A stretch of DNA of 64,000 bases from Prorocentrum cordatum. Its lineage: Eukaryota > Sar > Dinophyceae > Prorocentrales > Prorocentraceae. This document shows positions 11,192 through 22,604 of the stretch, piece after piece. The stretch is taken from NCBI GenBank assembly GCA_963575745.1, contig CAUYUJ010018460.1, positions 427,001-491,000 of the forward strand, written 5' to 3'. Within the stretch, counting starts at the first letter, position 1, and every line of letters begins with the position of its first letter. The notes under the pieces were generated by a model. The model ran no database searches and had not been told where the DNA came from. It was given only the letters and a program-made list of their open reading frames with translations. The position numbers were made by a program, and so were the translations under genes.

Positions 11192-11832
11192 AAGGGTCTT
11201 CTAGGGACCCCATTTTGCAAACATCAAGACCTCGCATATCTGGGGAGGTGGAGGAAGAGGAGGGGGAGCGGAGGGGGGAGGAAGCGACGGGCGAGGAAGA
11301 CATGAGGAAGCCGAGGGAGAAGAGAACGAGGAGGACGAGGAGAAGGCCGATACCGTGCGCTGGGCAGGCGTCGCCAGCCCCATTGGGCAACGGCGTGGGA
11401 GGCTGGTGCTCCTGCCCCTCCCGAAGGGCAGGTGGATGAGGGCGAATGGCAATGCCGCACGATGTCGCCACCAAGGGGATTGCCAGCTCCTCCTGGGGAG
11501 GAACGGGGGAGGACCCCTCAAGATTCTAGATGCCCCGATGCGCAACACGCAACAGGTAGCAAAATGATACGGAGCTCAACACGTAGACTGAACGCGAACG
11601 TTTGGCGCAATGCGTTCGCCAAAACGTGGGCCAACACGGTGAACCCAACACGCAACGTGTTAACACGGACGTTTCGAGCACGGCACGTGTTGCGTTTCAA
11701 AGCGTGCGTATCAGAGCATCTAAGAGGAGTCTTATCCTGACAGTGCCACGTGAGGTCCCCCCTCCTCCCCAAAACCACCCAGGGCACAATCGACACCATG
11801 ACAGAAGAGCCTCCCTCAAGAACACGAGTCGC
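11192..11832 (+). repeat. Segmental duplication, copy 1
   Basis: Nearly identical to 12403-13016. This copy has an extra purine-rich 86 bp (11243-11328) and lacks about 60 bp present in the other copy after 12883. It includes CACGATGTCGCCACCAAGG words and a block of ACACG/CGTGT palindromes. Confidence 0.85.
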
Positions 11833-11989
11833 TCCGCCGGCCAAAACACACAAACACCCAAGGGTACCCTCCCCAGGGTGCACAAGTGCATCCAAAGAAA
11901 CACGAAGACCGAGCCGACCTCGATCTGATACCTCGGTCCGGCTGTAAGGGGTTCTGGCCCACAGGCATTCTTTCTTGCCCGGAGGAGGG

Positions 11990-12080
11990 AGGAGAGAGGA
12001 GGGAGGGAGGGCGGGAGGGAGGGAGGAGGAGGGGCAGGAGGACGATGAGGAGGAGGAGGAGGAGGAGGAGGAGGAGGGGG
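11990..12080. repeat. (GGA)n-rich tract
   Basis: Purine-only GGA/GAG triplets. Confidence 0.9.
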
Positions 12081-12275
12081 AGGAGGAACATCCCACAAAC
12101 ACGAAGAACATGTGGGGCGCCCTCCCCACACGGAGGCGGATCGCGCACGCCTTCTGGGCCGCGCCGCTGACCTCCGCGCGCGCGCGCTGGGGCGAAAGAG
12201 CGCCGACGTCTCGGCGCGGGGGGGGGAGCAGGAACGGGCCGAGGAGGGGGCGGGGAGTCGAGGAGGGATGGGGAT

Positions 12276-12453
12276 CCCAGACATGATCGCGTCTAGGAAA
12301 AGATCAGGACGGGAACTGTTTGGCCAGTTTCGGCCTCGGGGGGCCCCCGCCGGGCCTTCGGACCGTCAAAAAACGACTCAGAATGAAAAACGGTCCCGGG
12401 GAAAGGGTCTTCTAGGGACCCCATTTTGCAAACATCAAGACCTCGCATATCTG
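12276..12453 (+). mobile_element. MITE-like element, family B, copy 2
   Basis: Starts CCCAGACATGATCGCG. Its right half forms the start of duplication copy 2 and ends in a degenerate CTCGCATATCTG. The same right half without a left half sits at 11194-11246, so the duplication boundary falls inside this element. Confidence 0.55.
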
Positions 12454-13016
12454 AGGAGGACGAGGAGAAGGCCGATACCGTGCGCTGGGCAGGCGTCGCC
12501 AGCCCCATTGGGCAACGGCGTGGGAGGCTGGTGCTCCTGCCCCTCCCGAAGGGCAGGTGGATGAGGGCGAATGGCAATGCCGCACGATGTCGCCACCAAG
12601 GGGATTGCCAGCTCCTCCTGGGGAGGAACGGGGGAGGACCCCTCAAGATTCTAGATGCCCCGATGCGCAACACGCAACAGGTAGCAAAATGATACGGAGC
12701 TCAACACGTAGACTGAACGCGAACGTTTGGCGCAATGCGTTCGCCAAAACGTGGGCCAACACGGTGAACCCAACACGCAACGTGTTAACACGGACGTTTC
12801 GAGCACGGCACGTGTTGCGTTTCAAAACGTGCGTATCAGAGCATCTAAGAGGAGTCTTATCCTGACAGTGCCACATGAGGTCGCCACCAAGGAGACTGCC
12901 AGCCTGTCTTGGGGAGGAAAGGGGGGAAGACCCCCCAAGACCCCCCTCCTCCCAAGAACCACCCAGGGCACAATCGACACCAGGACAGAAGAGCCTCCCT
13001 CAAGAACACGAGTCGC
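12403..13016 (+). repeat. Segmental duplication, copy 2
   Basis: Partner of 11192-11832; differences are mostly the two reciprocal indels and a few point changes. Confidence 0.85.
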
Positions 13017-13149
13017 CGAAACCTGGGCCGACACGCCGAGCCAGCACGCAGCGTGCTAGCGCGGACGTTTCGAGCACGGCGCGTGCTGCGCTGCAGGACG
13101 GGCGCATCAGGACGGAGGCGCGGGGGAGCAGGAGGCGGCGCGGGGAGGC

Positions 13150-13475
13150 GAAGCGGAGCGAGGGAGGAGGTGGGAGGAGGAGGAGGAGGAGGAGGAGGAG
13201 GGGAGGAGGAGGAGGGGGAGGAGGAGAGGAGGGGAAGGAGGAGGAGGAGGAGGATGAGAGGGAGGAGGAGAGGAGGAAGGGGGGAGAGAGGAGGAGAGGA
13301 GAGGAGGAGGAGGAGGGGAGGAGGAGGGGGAGGGAGGGAGGAGGGGGGAGGAGGGGGAGGAGGAGGAGGAGGAGGAGGAGGGGAGGAGGAGGAGGAAGGA
13401 GGAGGGATAGGAGGAGGAGGAGGAGGAGAGGAGGAGGAGGAGGAGGAGGAGGAGAGGAGGAGGAGGAAACCCTCC
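13150..13475. repeat. (GGA)n array, about 320 bp
   Basis: Near-pure purine triplets; apparent proteins on both strands are low-complexity artefacts. Confidence 0.95.
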
Positions 13476-13555
13476 TCCTCTCGCCTCCCCTCACGTCCTC
13501 CCTTTTCTTCTCTCGACATCCTCCTCATCCTGTTGCTGCTCCTCCTTCTCGTCAG

Positions 13556-13682
13556 AAGAATCCTCATCCTCACCATCATCACCATCATCATCAGCATCAT
13601 CATCACCATCAACATCATCAGCATATTCACCATCATCATCAGCAACAGCATTAACATCATCATCAGCATCATCATCGAACGT
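13556..13682. repeat. (ATC)n tract
   Basis: CATCATCACCATC-type triplets, with a CTC-rich tract following up to 13750. Confidence 0.9.
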
Positions 13683-13776
13683 ATCATGCAGTCTCCTTCT
13701 GCAACCTCCTCCTCCTCCGCCTCCTCTTCCTCCTCCTCCTCCTCCTCTAACTCGCTATCCGCGCTTTCTCGAGCAG

Positions 13777-13934
13777 CGGGGAGCGAGGGCAGCCGACGAC
13801 GAATGCATCCTGGAAGGGGCAGTACGTGAGTTGTGTGCTGCGCCAATCAGTCCCTGGTTCTTCTCGCTGTGCGCCCTGCCGCCTTTCAAATTCTACGATA
13901 CAATCAACCCGCATCATAAGGATGTTCGGTACAG
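13777..13934 (+). CDS. Candidate internal exon of an unidentified protein
   Basis: A (CTC)n-rich tract (13700-13750) precedes CGAGCAG, a candidate acceptor ending at 13776. The next 158 nt are open in one frame and of balanced composition. They begin RGARAADDECILEG and later read CALPPFKFYDTINPHHKDVR. The frame meets a candidate donor AG|GTGCAA at 13934/13935, where a dispersed repeat begins. Unusually for this window the peptide is neither Arg/Pro-rich nor repetitive. No domain is recognised. Its link to the exons at 14391-14884 is inferred only from strand and distance, and the phases do not join directly, so at least one exon between would be needed. Confidence 0.35.
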
Positions 13935-14181
13935 GTGCAAGGGCCTTGGATGTCCATGTGACGGCTGTTCGAAGAAGGTTGGCCAGCGAAAGTCGCTAAG
14001 GATGGGCCGAAGAGGCACGGATGCAAGGGTAGCATTGGGCAAGTTGCTCATCCTTACTGTGCGGGTTGACTGTAACTACTTCTTCAAGGCGGTGCGCCTG
14101 TGAGGGAACCGTCGGGGGCCCTCCCGTTCACTCTGTGGGGAGGGGCAACTTGCGTTGCCGCGGGGAGGACGGCGGGTATAG

Positions 14182-14334
14182 CGCTCTGCTGAATATCAAA
14201 ACCGATATTATAATCGCTTCTCGGGTATTGGGGAGGCTCTCCAAGCAATCGGTAACCGTACCCTCCCTCTCGTCTTCATCCTGCCTGCCCATCTAACCAC
14301 AATGGCGTTCCGAGCATGTGGACTACCCCTGTAG
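14182..14334 (+). other. Exon-like open segment ending in a stop
   Basis: After a TATAG the frame reads RSAEYQNRYYNRFSGIGEA and continues to a TAG at 14332-14334. The composition is protein-like, but an alternative frame over the same bases (ALLNIKTDIIIASRVL) looks equally plausible, so the frame is uncertain. It could be a lost exon or decayed coding DNA. Confidence 0.25.
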
Positions 14335-14390
14335 ACGTGCAACCACCCCCGTAGAATCCTTCAGCATGTGGTCCAACGGCGGCGGAATAG

Positions 14391-14884
14391 GTTCTGACCC
14401 ATACCCAAGTCCTCTTCAAGTATGATGTGTTCATTACCGTGAAAAACAAACTTCCTCGGCACGTGCTTCCTCGCGGCAACACTCCCTCCACCGTCGAGGG
14501 AAAACTCACCCCGCTTGTCCTTGTTGCGGGAACCACTTGCTCCACGTCCTCTCAAACTCACTCCGCGCTGCCTGTTTCTCGACGGCGAGCGGGGTCTGCG
14601 CTCAGGCACGCTCTGCCTCGGTGCAGCATAGACTGCGGATGGGCTCGCGCCGCACACCTCGATTCACATGCGCACCGTGGCAGAATGGTCACAGACATCA
14701 AGAAAGGGTGAGTACCTCCACCTCCTCCTCCTCCTCTTCCTCCTCCTCCTCGGGGCAAACGCCGCGGTGCATGCCTCGGTGTCGTGGCTCTTCTTGAGGG
14801 CCTCGAGCTTCTCCGCCGCCCCTTCCCAGGCGGAGCGAGGACGGGGACGAGGACAAGGAGGGACCCGACCCCCTCGCGTCATGA
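14391..14884 (+). CDS. Two-exon 3' end of an unidentified gene
   Basis: Exon 1 (14391-14707) follows an in-frame TAG/AG at 14390 and is open to a consensus donor GG|GTGAGT. It reads VLTHTQVLFKYDVFITVKN early and ends MVTDIKKG. The 122-bp intron (14708-14829) contains a CTC-rich tract and ends CCCTTCCCAG. Exon 2 (14830-14884) keeps phase (split Gly codon GG/G) and encodes an acidic tail, RSEDGDEDKEGPDPLAS, before TGA. Canonical GT-AG ends, retained phase and a sensible stop support the splice. The middle of exon 1 is Arg/Ala-rich and could hide another intron. The true 5' end is not known and no function is recognised. Confidence 0.4.
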
Positions 14885-16500
14885 AACAATCGCGACGGAC
14901 GGTTGTTCTACATCTTCGCCGTGGGCCCTCCGACCCCTTCCCCGGCCAGCTTTCCATCCCGAGTAAGCTTGTGACGACCCCAAGGACGGGAACGGGTCCC
15001 AGTATTCGGGTGTACGTTATGAAGGGGATAAGCTTGGGTGACAAATCGCGCGCATGTCTTACGCATTTTGAAACAGTGTCGGGCATGTGTAGGGCCCCTT
15101 GAGAACCACTTCCCTGCAATCCTCGATCCCCCCACGTGTATTGCCCCCCCGTTGTGTTCGCTCGACATCTTGCAGGGCCAAGCTCCGGCCCCCAGGGGCC
15201 GAAGACGCAGAAACGCCGGCCGTCGTTTCTCGAGCACGGCGCCCTGATCCGAGTGACCCGTCCCGAACGCTTCCTCATAGGCGATCAACATGTGATCTTT
15301 GCCTCTGTTCACGCCCCAGCCCCAAGAAGGGCCAGAGCGGGGCAATCGACAGTGATCCGGCCACTGGAGGCCGGGCTTTTTCTCCAGGCCCTACAGTCGG
15401 ACCTGGGGCAGAAGGACACCCCTCCGTCGGCTAGAACTCACACAACATCCAAGCGTACCCTCCCCAGGATGCGCAAGAAAACCCAACAAGCACGAAGAAC
15501 ACGAGGGTGCCCTCCACGAACCGACGTCGATTTTATACCTCGATCCAGCTGTATCCCTTAGCGTCCAAACTTGGAGGCAGCAGCAGGGGCACGGACAAAA
15601 CGCCGAGCGCCGATCCGGAGCCTCCCCCCCGCCCGCGCGGCCTTGCTCCAGGGCCAGCCTGGCGAAGCGCTCCACGACGTTGCCGCACGGGTCCAGGGTG
15701 ACGTCCTCCAGGTTCCACATGGCCTGCGGGTGCGAGGCTCGCCTCACGCGGACCCTGGGAACAACTCTCGGCGCCGAGCCAAGGGGGCGGGGGAGTGAGA
15801 ATCGGAAAGCCTTCTCGCAACTTCTGAGGAGTTGCTCGTGTCTTCGGGGAAGGCTTAGAAAACTTATCCGAAGGCCAGGGGACTTCCGAGCCTTCTGAGA
15901 AACCCTGCTCCTTCTCACTTCCCCCCCTCTCGCCGCCAGAACAAGACGCGAGGTGATGCGTGCTCGTAGCGAGGGCCCTTCTGAAAAGGCCTGCCCCTGC
16001 TCACTTTCCCCCCTCGCTCGCCGCCGAACAACAGCGGACGAACGCCTGAAGGGGCACCTTCCGTTTCAAGCCGTGAGCTTCAGGAGCGGTCCAGCACCAG
16101 CTGACGGCCGAAGGTGGTACCAGAGGGGGGGAGGGCAAGGGTAGGAGAGAGGGGAGAGGAGAGAGGCCACGCTACAGAAGGAGCCCGACCACGAGAAACC
16201 CTTCACAAGAAACCCAACCCTGACACCCTAGGACTGACTTTTGGTGTGGGAACGTAACGATGTCCACAGAAAAACCATCGAAAGGCCACAAAACCAGGGC
16301 ACCCTGGAGGCAAACAGGGTGTTTCTTGGCATGGGTCTCCACTGTCGCTGCGCTCGGGCCTTATCGCACATCAAAACACCTACCACCAAACCCTTCCAAT
16401 TGCGCCGACTTGTTACATATCAGGCGACGCGTGACACCGCGGGTTTGGAATTCCAAAGTGGACCCCAACGTGGTTGACGCAATCGGAAACGGGGACAAGC
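14885..16500. other. No gene recognised
   Basis: Contains a fragment resembling family B near 14920-15000 and otherwise unassigned GC-rich sequence. Confidence 0.35.
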
Positions 16501-16507
16501 GTAAATC

Positions 16508-16692
16508 GGAAGAGGAGGAGGAGGTGGCGGATGAGCAGGAGAACGAGCAGGAGGAGGAACAGGAGGAGGAAGTGGAGGAGGAAGGAGGAGGAGGGAGGAG
16601 GGGGACGAAAAGCAGAAGCAAGAGCTGGAGCTGGAAGGAGAGGGAGGAGCGGGAGGACCAGGGGAAGACGGAGGCGGGGAGGGGAGGGGGGC
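16508..16692. repeat. GGA/GAG-rich tract
   Basis: Purine-rich triplets with scattered AGC interruptions. Confidence 0.85.
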
Positions 16693-16840
16693 GACAGCCA
16701 TGAGGAATGCCGCGGACTCAGGAGTGTGGCCCGCGCAGCGCCACCTTGAACGACGGCAGCAGGGCGCCGATCCTCACAGGAGGCCCATGCTGCAACAAGA
16801 TAGTCACGTTGGCCAAGCACGTCCGGGTGGGACACGCATC

Positions 16841-16842
16841 AA

Positions 16843-16889
<47 letters not shown>

Positions 16890-16947
16890 GCAACAGCAAC
16901 AGCATCAGCAACAGCAACAACAACAACAACAGCAACAACAACAATAA
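16841..16947. repeat. (CAA)n microsatellite
   Basis: About 107 bp of AAC/CAA with CAG variants. Confidence 0.95.
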
Positions 16948-17189
16948 ATTTAAGAATGTTCGCCCTTAGATGCTCGAGTGTCCAATAACGCGTATTTCCC
17001 AAACCCCCGATACCCGCCCTCTTCGTCTTCGTTCGAACCCCTTTTGGGGGGTATACCTTTCTTCCCTGCAGGCCGGGCCCCGGCAAGCGGCGGGGCGGCC
17101 GCGGACCGTCGGCCTGGCCAGCGGCAGAGGTGATCGGCGAGGCGGCCGCGGACCGTCGACCTGACCCAAAGAGGGACGGACAGGGGACC

Positions 17190-17525
17190 GACCACGACGA
17201 CGACGACGACGACGACGTCGAAGACGACGGCGACGACGACGACGACGGCGACGACGAGCGAAAGCGAGAGCGAGAGAGAACGACAGCAGGGCTACGAAGG
17301 GCACGAAGTAGACCACGAAGGGCGACAGCGGGGACACGAAGGGAATGCGTATGGGGCCACGAAGAGCGCGAAGTAGCGGTAGCGGGGGCCACGAAGTGCA
17401 GATAATGCGAGGCCACAAAAGGCAACTATGGGGCCACTGAGGGTAGCAACTGGGCCACGTAGGACAGTGAGGGGGACACAAATGGCGACACCGAGGCCAC
17501 GAAGGGCATGCACATGGGGTCACAA
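17190..17525. repeat. (GAC)n tract followed by a GGCCACGAAGGGC minisatellite
   Basis: GACGAC triplets to about 17265, then degenerate units around GCCACGAAGGGC repeated about ten times to 17525. Confidence 0.65.
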
Positions 17526-17599
17526 CGGGCGCGACTCCTGGGTGCCTGGGTGTCGGGAGCGCGGCGCTTGGGCAAATTGCAACAAATTCCAAAGCAAGG

Positions 17600-17955
17600 C
17601 TATTCTTCAGTAAGTTGCAGTCTCCAGCGAGAGCGCGACTCCAGAGCGCCGGGAGAGCGATTCCTGCATAAATTGTGAGGACGTCCCAAGCGAGAGCGCG
17701 ATTCCTGAATAAAATGCGAGGAAGTCTCGGGCGGGGGCGGGGGTCCTGGCTAAATTGTAAGGAAGTCTCAAGCGGGAGCCGTTGTTGTTGTAACCAGGGG
17801 GCCAAGGGGCCAGTTTGAGCAGGAAGACTTCCCCTGATAAAAAACAGGGTGCGAGCGACGAGGGGCACACTTTGATTGAGAAAAAACAGTATGCACCTGT
17901 GGGGGGATCAACAATAATTATTGTTCATAAATGAGAATTCAACAACAATAACAAC
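17600..17955. repeat. 41-bp tandem array plus conserved tail, locus 1
   Basis: Units of about 41 bp (GCGAGAGCGCGATTCCTGAA ... GGAAGTCTC) are followed by a tail from GGAGCCGTTGTTGTTGTAA to AACAACAATAAC. The same array and tail recur at 39345-39890, so this is one element with two copies. Confidence 0.7.
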
Positions 17956-18176
17956 AATAGCTAGTACCAGTCCTGTAGGCACGAGATGCGACGCGGAGGG
18001 GGGGCGCGCCACGCTCTTGACGCCTGCGAGGTAGAGGGGAGTGCAGGACTCGTACTGTGCAGTTTCGGGGCAGAGAGGAGCAGAGGAGGACAGAGAGAAC
18101 GATGAATGTGGAGAGAGGGGGGAGGGGGAGGAGGGAGAGGAGGAGGAGGATAAGGAGGAGAAGGAGAACGAGACGA

Positions 18177-18215
18177 TCAGAGCGGGAGACGAGAAGGCTG
18201 CGGGTGTCTCTGGTG

Positions 18216-18248
<33 letters not shown>

Positions 18249-18503
18249 ATCCTCTCCGCCCTCCTGCTCCACAACAAGGTCGAGAGGGTCTGAGGGTTTC
18301 TCGGGGGGCAGGAGGAATGTCACGAATAGGTTAACGGGGTCGACAAAGACAGCTGCAATAATTTGAGCCGTGAAGCAACGGGCAACAGTTTCAGCACACG
18401 CTCGTGATGAGGCGTGCTGCATGAAGGCAATGTGCTGCGCAACAACGACAGCACACACAGACATACTGAGGCGAACGAACGTGCGCATGACGTCGTAAAT
18501 CAA
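18177..18503 (-). other. Possible exon of an unidentified membrane-like protein
   Basis: On the minus strand a frame reads IYDVMRTFVRLSMSVCAVVV, then a second hydrophobic stretch (IIAAVFVDPVNLFVTFLLPP), then an acidic tail dissolving into a GA microsatellite. The codons are less GC-biased than nearby shadow frames. Splice boundaries could not be fixed. Confidence 0.25.
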
Positions 18504-19795
18504 TATGCAACGTACGTACCCCTGCGGGCGTCATCACGGTTTTGGGCAGCGGGAACCACCTCCAGACGCCGAAGGCTGATTGCGAGCTCCAGCGAATTAT
18601 TCCGGACTCCCCTTTCGATATGGGCCCTCGTTTCGAGTACGCAACACCGCGCGTCTCGTTCCGTCCTTGCCTTCCCTCTTCCCTTTCCCCGCCTACAGTA
18701 GACACGTACGATCAGATGTTTGTTAGGCAGCGTTGAGGAACACTTCATGAACCATTCACTCCGGATCACACGAGCGCCTCGCTGTCACGCCACAGCGTGA
18801 TCCTACAATTGGGCAGTGCGCAATCCCCCCGATGAGAACCGAGAAAGGAGCCCCGAAACAGCCCGAAAGCAAGCCGCCCCCTCGTTCCGGCGACGCCTGG
18901 CCAGCACAGGACACACAGAACATCTTCAGATAGTTTCAAAGAGCAAGACGCGTCAGGGTGCGACAAGTGTCAAGGCGATCCCAGAGAGTGTGAAACGGCA
19001 TCAGCGTCTGCCCACATCAAAGAGGCACGAGACGCACTCCTGCCATGAGAGATCCTGGAGCATTCGTCGCCGACCTCTGCGGGCCCCTCGGTGCCCCAGG
19101 GACTTCTGTGGGTCCCTGGCGCCCTCGGAGGATACTGTCTTGCTTTCGTTTCTTGTGTTCGCTTTCCTTCGCTCTGCCTTCGTTCTACCTTCGCTGCGAA
19201 ACGAACTCTAAACGAACACGGCCCACGAAATCGCCAAGAAGACACCGTTCAGCTCGAGCCGCGGGAGATGCGACATGGCCAGGGCGCACCTGCTGGCAGG
19301 CCGCTTTCTTCTTCGATGCGCCCGCTGTCTTTCGGCAACCCCCGGGAGCTCAGAGCCCGAGCAAGGGCGCCAGATGGCTAGGGGTACGACATCTAGCCCG
19401 CTCTGTGGCGCTGCAGGGAGGCGGGGACGCGCGCAGGGAGGGGTGCGCGACGAGCGAGGACGAGAGACGAGGCCGGGAGGACGCGACCAAGGGGGCAACC
19501 GAGGACACGCGCGGACGAGAGAAAGATGCCCACCGTGCTTGCACGGGCGGGCATGTGCGGACAGGCGCGCTGCTGCGGAGGACAGCTCCGCCTCGTGTGC
19601 CCACTTCTGCACCCGCCGGAGCGGGGCAAGAAGCCTCTTGTCCAGGCGGGCGGACGTGCGCTCCCAGACCTTCGGAGGCGTCGCGCAGCAATCACGGGGG
19701 GGAAACAACAACACGAACACGGCGCGACCCCAATTGGGGGAAGCCTGCTGCATGGGCGCATCGCTGGGCGCATCTCTTGGCATCGCTCGGCTGGC
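18504..19795. other. No gene recognised
   Basis: Unassigned sequence without delimitable exons. Confidence 0.35.
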
Positions 19796-19804
19796 ATTGC
19801 GTGG

Positions 19805-20005
19805 CGTTGCCGAGAAACCAAAACCGGGGAACCCGAAGAACCAGGGGAACCCGAAGAACCCGAGGGACCCGAGAAACACGAGGACCCCGAGGAACCCGAG
19901 GGACCCGGGTAACCTCCGAGCAACGGGCAAAGTAGCCCCCGAGGCACCGAAGGCGAGGAACCCGAGGAGCCCGGGGAACCTCCGAGCAACGGGCAACGTG
20001 TCCCC
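19805..20005. repeat. GAACCCGAG minisatellite
   Basis: Degenerate 9-bp units (GAACCCGAG, GACCCGAG) with a duplicated block GGTAACCTCCGAGCAACGGG / GGAACCTCCGAGCAACGGG. Confidence 0.75.
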
Positions 20006-20825
20006 AAGCAAGAATCCCTTAAGCACGCCTTAGAGGGGAATAAACAATTCCCAAAAACAATACGTGGAACAACAACGAACACAACACAACACGTGTTTCC
20101 TTCGCGGCCGGTTGATCCAACGCAGCGGGGGCAACAGCGGGACGCGCCAAATAGTGATTGCCACCGAACGCGTGCCTATGGGGGGTCCAGACCAAAACAC
20201 TGCGAAACACGCACGCATGCATACACACACGCAAAACAGCACACGACAAAGCAAACACGCCGTCCCAGGGGGGCCCGCCTGCAGGACGGGAGGCTCGCGG
20301 CGACGACGTCGGCCCAGCGGGGGCGGGGGGCGGGAGAGCTCTGGGCGCCAAGACGTCGGCGCAGAGACCTCCGCACGTCGGAGGCGACGCAGACCCTCCG
20401 CACCACCTCCGCCCCTCCCATCATAGCAAGAGATGTGTCGACCACTATCCCAGGCTTTGGGAAGCTCTCGACTGGGCCAAACGTTTTGGGCCCAACCCTG
20501 GGATACATTGGGGGGGCGTCACCCCCTCGATGGGGGTTCGTCCCAACAGCCCCCTTGGGGTGTATTCCAAAGTTCCCGTCTTTTCTGAGCCGTTTGCACT
20601 CCCTCGACCTTCCGGCGGCGTCCGCTGGGGGAGCCGCCGAACACGAGGATGCTCAGAAAGCGAGGCCCTTTCTGGAGCGCGCCAGCGCCGAGCTGCATCG
20701 GATAAGCTGGCAACGCCGTCCATGTTGTGCAGGGGCGGCGGTCAAACTGATTGCTCTACCCGACCTGTTGTCAGCGAGCTGTGGGAAAACCAGGCAGTTT
20801 GCAACAGCAACCCTGACAATTGCCG
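20006..20825. other. No gene recognised
   Basis: Overlapping long frames on both strands; none has consistent support. Confidence 0.35.
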
Positions 20826-20827
20826 CT

Positions 20828-20938
20828 TCACTCATCGAGCTTCTTGTCGTCGTCCGCCGGAACCTTCTTGAAGACGTTATAAATGGAGCTGATGACCCCA
20901 TCAACCTCCACCGATGCTGCCATGGTTTCTGTGGAAAA
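20828..20938 (-). CDS. Small exon with start and stop, unidentified protein
   Basis: Reading the minus strand, a clear pyrimidine tract (CTTCTTCTCCTTCCAG, acceptor AG at 20940-20939) is followed by 15 nt and ATG at 20923-20921. The frame runs 31 codons to TGA at 20830-20828: it begins MAASVEVDGVISSIYNVFKK and ends VPADDDKKLDE. Composition is strongly protein-like, with no repeat. The frame is also open upstream of the ATG to the acceptor, so it may be the last exon of a longer gene, or a trans-spliced mini-gene with its acceptor just before the start. Dinoflagellate mRNAs receive a leader at such sites. No family is recognised. Confidence 0.4.
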   Translation of the reverse strand, partial: FSTETMAASVEVDGVISSIYNVFKKVPADDDKKLDE

Positions 20939-21014
20939 CTGGAAGGAGAAGAAGAGACGGCGAAAAGCAAGAAGAGAGACGTGCAGGGAAAAGCGGAAGA
21001 TGAAAACTAGGATG

Positions 21015-21300
21015 TGCTGGATGATGGGGCAAGAGAAAAAGGAAGATGACGAGGAAGAGGAGAATGAGGAGGAGAGCAGACATGGGGCGGGCTAGTGAAG
21101 GCGGGAGAGATAGAGAGATGAATAGAGAATGAGAGAGAGAGAGAGAACAAAAAAAAACAGAGGAAGAGAGAGAGAGAGAGAAAAAAAGAGAAAGGGATAC
21201 ATAGAGAGAGGTATGGGAAGAGAGAGGGAGGGAGAGAGAAAAAGAGATCATGACCGAGAGAGCGAAAGAGAGAGAGAGAGAGCGAGGGATATAGTGCAGG
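21015..21300. repeat. (GA)n-rich purine tract
   Basis: GAGAGA and GGAAGA runs with A-tracts. Confidence 0.9.
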
Positions 21301-21900
21301 TGATACATAAGAGAAGTGAGAACCGATCAGCGTCTATAGCCACAATGGGCCAATCAACAGCACTCCTATCTGCTGATCGTCTGCCTTTCTCGCCATACAT
21401 CAGAGAACCTGCAGCGCTGCAAAACCAAATGACGCCTCTGACAGGGACTTGCGACAACGCCTTTCGCGCCCATACTGTCGTAGCCCTCCGCGCTGAAAAA
21501 TCAAAAATGCTCTTCAATGGGCTCAGATTCATGGGTTCTGGGCGATCTTACACATGGTCTCGTTGGGCACCCGCTGGCAGGCTGGTTTCTCATTTGGCGT
21601 GCCGACTGCATCTTCAAGCGGGCTCCAAGAGGCCTGCACGACGGTCAGATTGTGTCCGAGCGAAGCCAATAAGTGAAAACGGCCCAGGACCGAAACCGAC
21701 GGACCTGGACCCGCAAAAATGACGGCAGCGACGCCCTCTCGCGAACAGAAAACGGCCAATTCGCTAATCGACGTGTCAGGGTAGGAGGCCTGTCCACCCC
21801 CGAAAGATGGCCCCAATATGCCCTCAAGACAGACAAAGATCCTTCACATGGCCTCCTTCGCCACTGGAGGAACAAACGCCGGCATAAGCATAACCGCTGC
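21301..21900. other. No gene recognised
   Basis: Mixed composition; several short frames but no supported splice signals. Confidence 0.35.
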
Positions 21901-21904
21901 GAGG

Positions 21905-22025
21905 TCCGCGCGGATTTCTTGGACCTGACGTGGACCCCCCTCCCTGGCGCGCGGAGCGCACCAGGGGCGGCGCCGGAGGCGCCGTCAGGGGGCCCCAGCG
22001 CGGATCCAAGAGATCTGCGCGGATC
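21905..22025. mobile_element. Foldback element, family F, copy 2
   Basis: Left CCGCGCGGATTTCTTGGACC and right GGATCCAAGAGATCTGCGCG arms are imperfect inverted repeats around a GGCGCC-rich core. Confidence 0.55.
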
Positions 22026-22127
22026 GCCCAAAGGTTGTGCTCATGGCGTCTTTGTTCTTCTTCGGGTCACGGGTGCAGCTCTTGGCGAGCGGCAGGGGGC
22101 CCGAGCGGGGAAGGGGGGACCGGGGAG

Positions 22128-22200
22128 GAGCAGGAGGAGGAGGAGGAGGAGGAGGAGGAGGACGAGGAGGAGGAGGAGGACGAGGAGGAGGAGGACGCGC
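22128..22200. repeat. (GGA)n tract
   Basis: GGA/CGA triplets. Confidence 0.9.
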
Positions 22201-22390
22201 CCTTGGAGAGCTCGGCCGCTGTGTGGACGCTGGGGCTCCGGGTCTCGGAGCCCGCCCCGGGCAGGAACCCCAGGCGCGCCCCGCCGTGGCGGCGCGGTGG
22301 CCCCCATGGAGGCCCCAGGAGACAGACGGCGGGAGGTGTCGAAACAGTGAAAGGCTCAGTTGCACCGAGAAGCAACACGCGACGCGTATC

Positions 22391-22591
22391 GGGGAGACGT
22401 AAGACCCGGTTACGGGGGACTCGGAAATCCCCGACGAGGTCGTCAAAAAAATGACGAGGCCGAGCCTGCATTTTGACGAGGCCTCCCGCTGCAAACATCC
22501 CACGAAACTCCTCCTCGTCAAAATCCGAGGCTCGGTCGTCAAAAAACGGTGGCGAACCCGAGTCCCGGCAAACCCGGGTCTTACGCTCCCC
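22391..22591. mobile_element. Inverted-repeat element with 34-bp ends
   Basis: 201 bp starting GGGGAGACGTAAGACCCGGT and ending with the near inverse, CCCGGGTCTTACGCTCCCC. A second inner inverted pair surrounds GTCGTCAAAAAA. Non-coding and MITE-like; no clear target-site duplication. Confidence 0.55.
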
Positions 22592-22604
22592 CGAGCGTAG
22601 CGTA

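Noticed and set aside
12857-13846. Long frames on both strands across the (GGA)n and (ATC)n arrays
   Set aside because: Products are runs of Ser, Pro, Leu, Glu or Gly made by triplet repeats.
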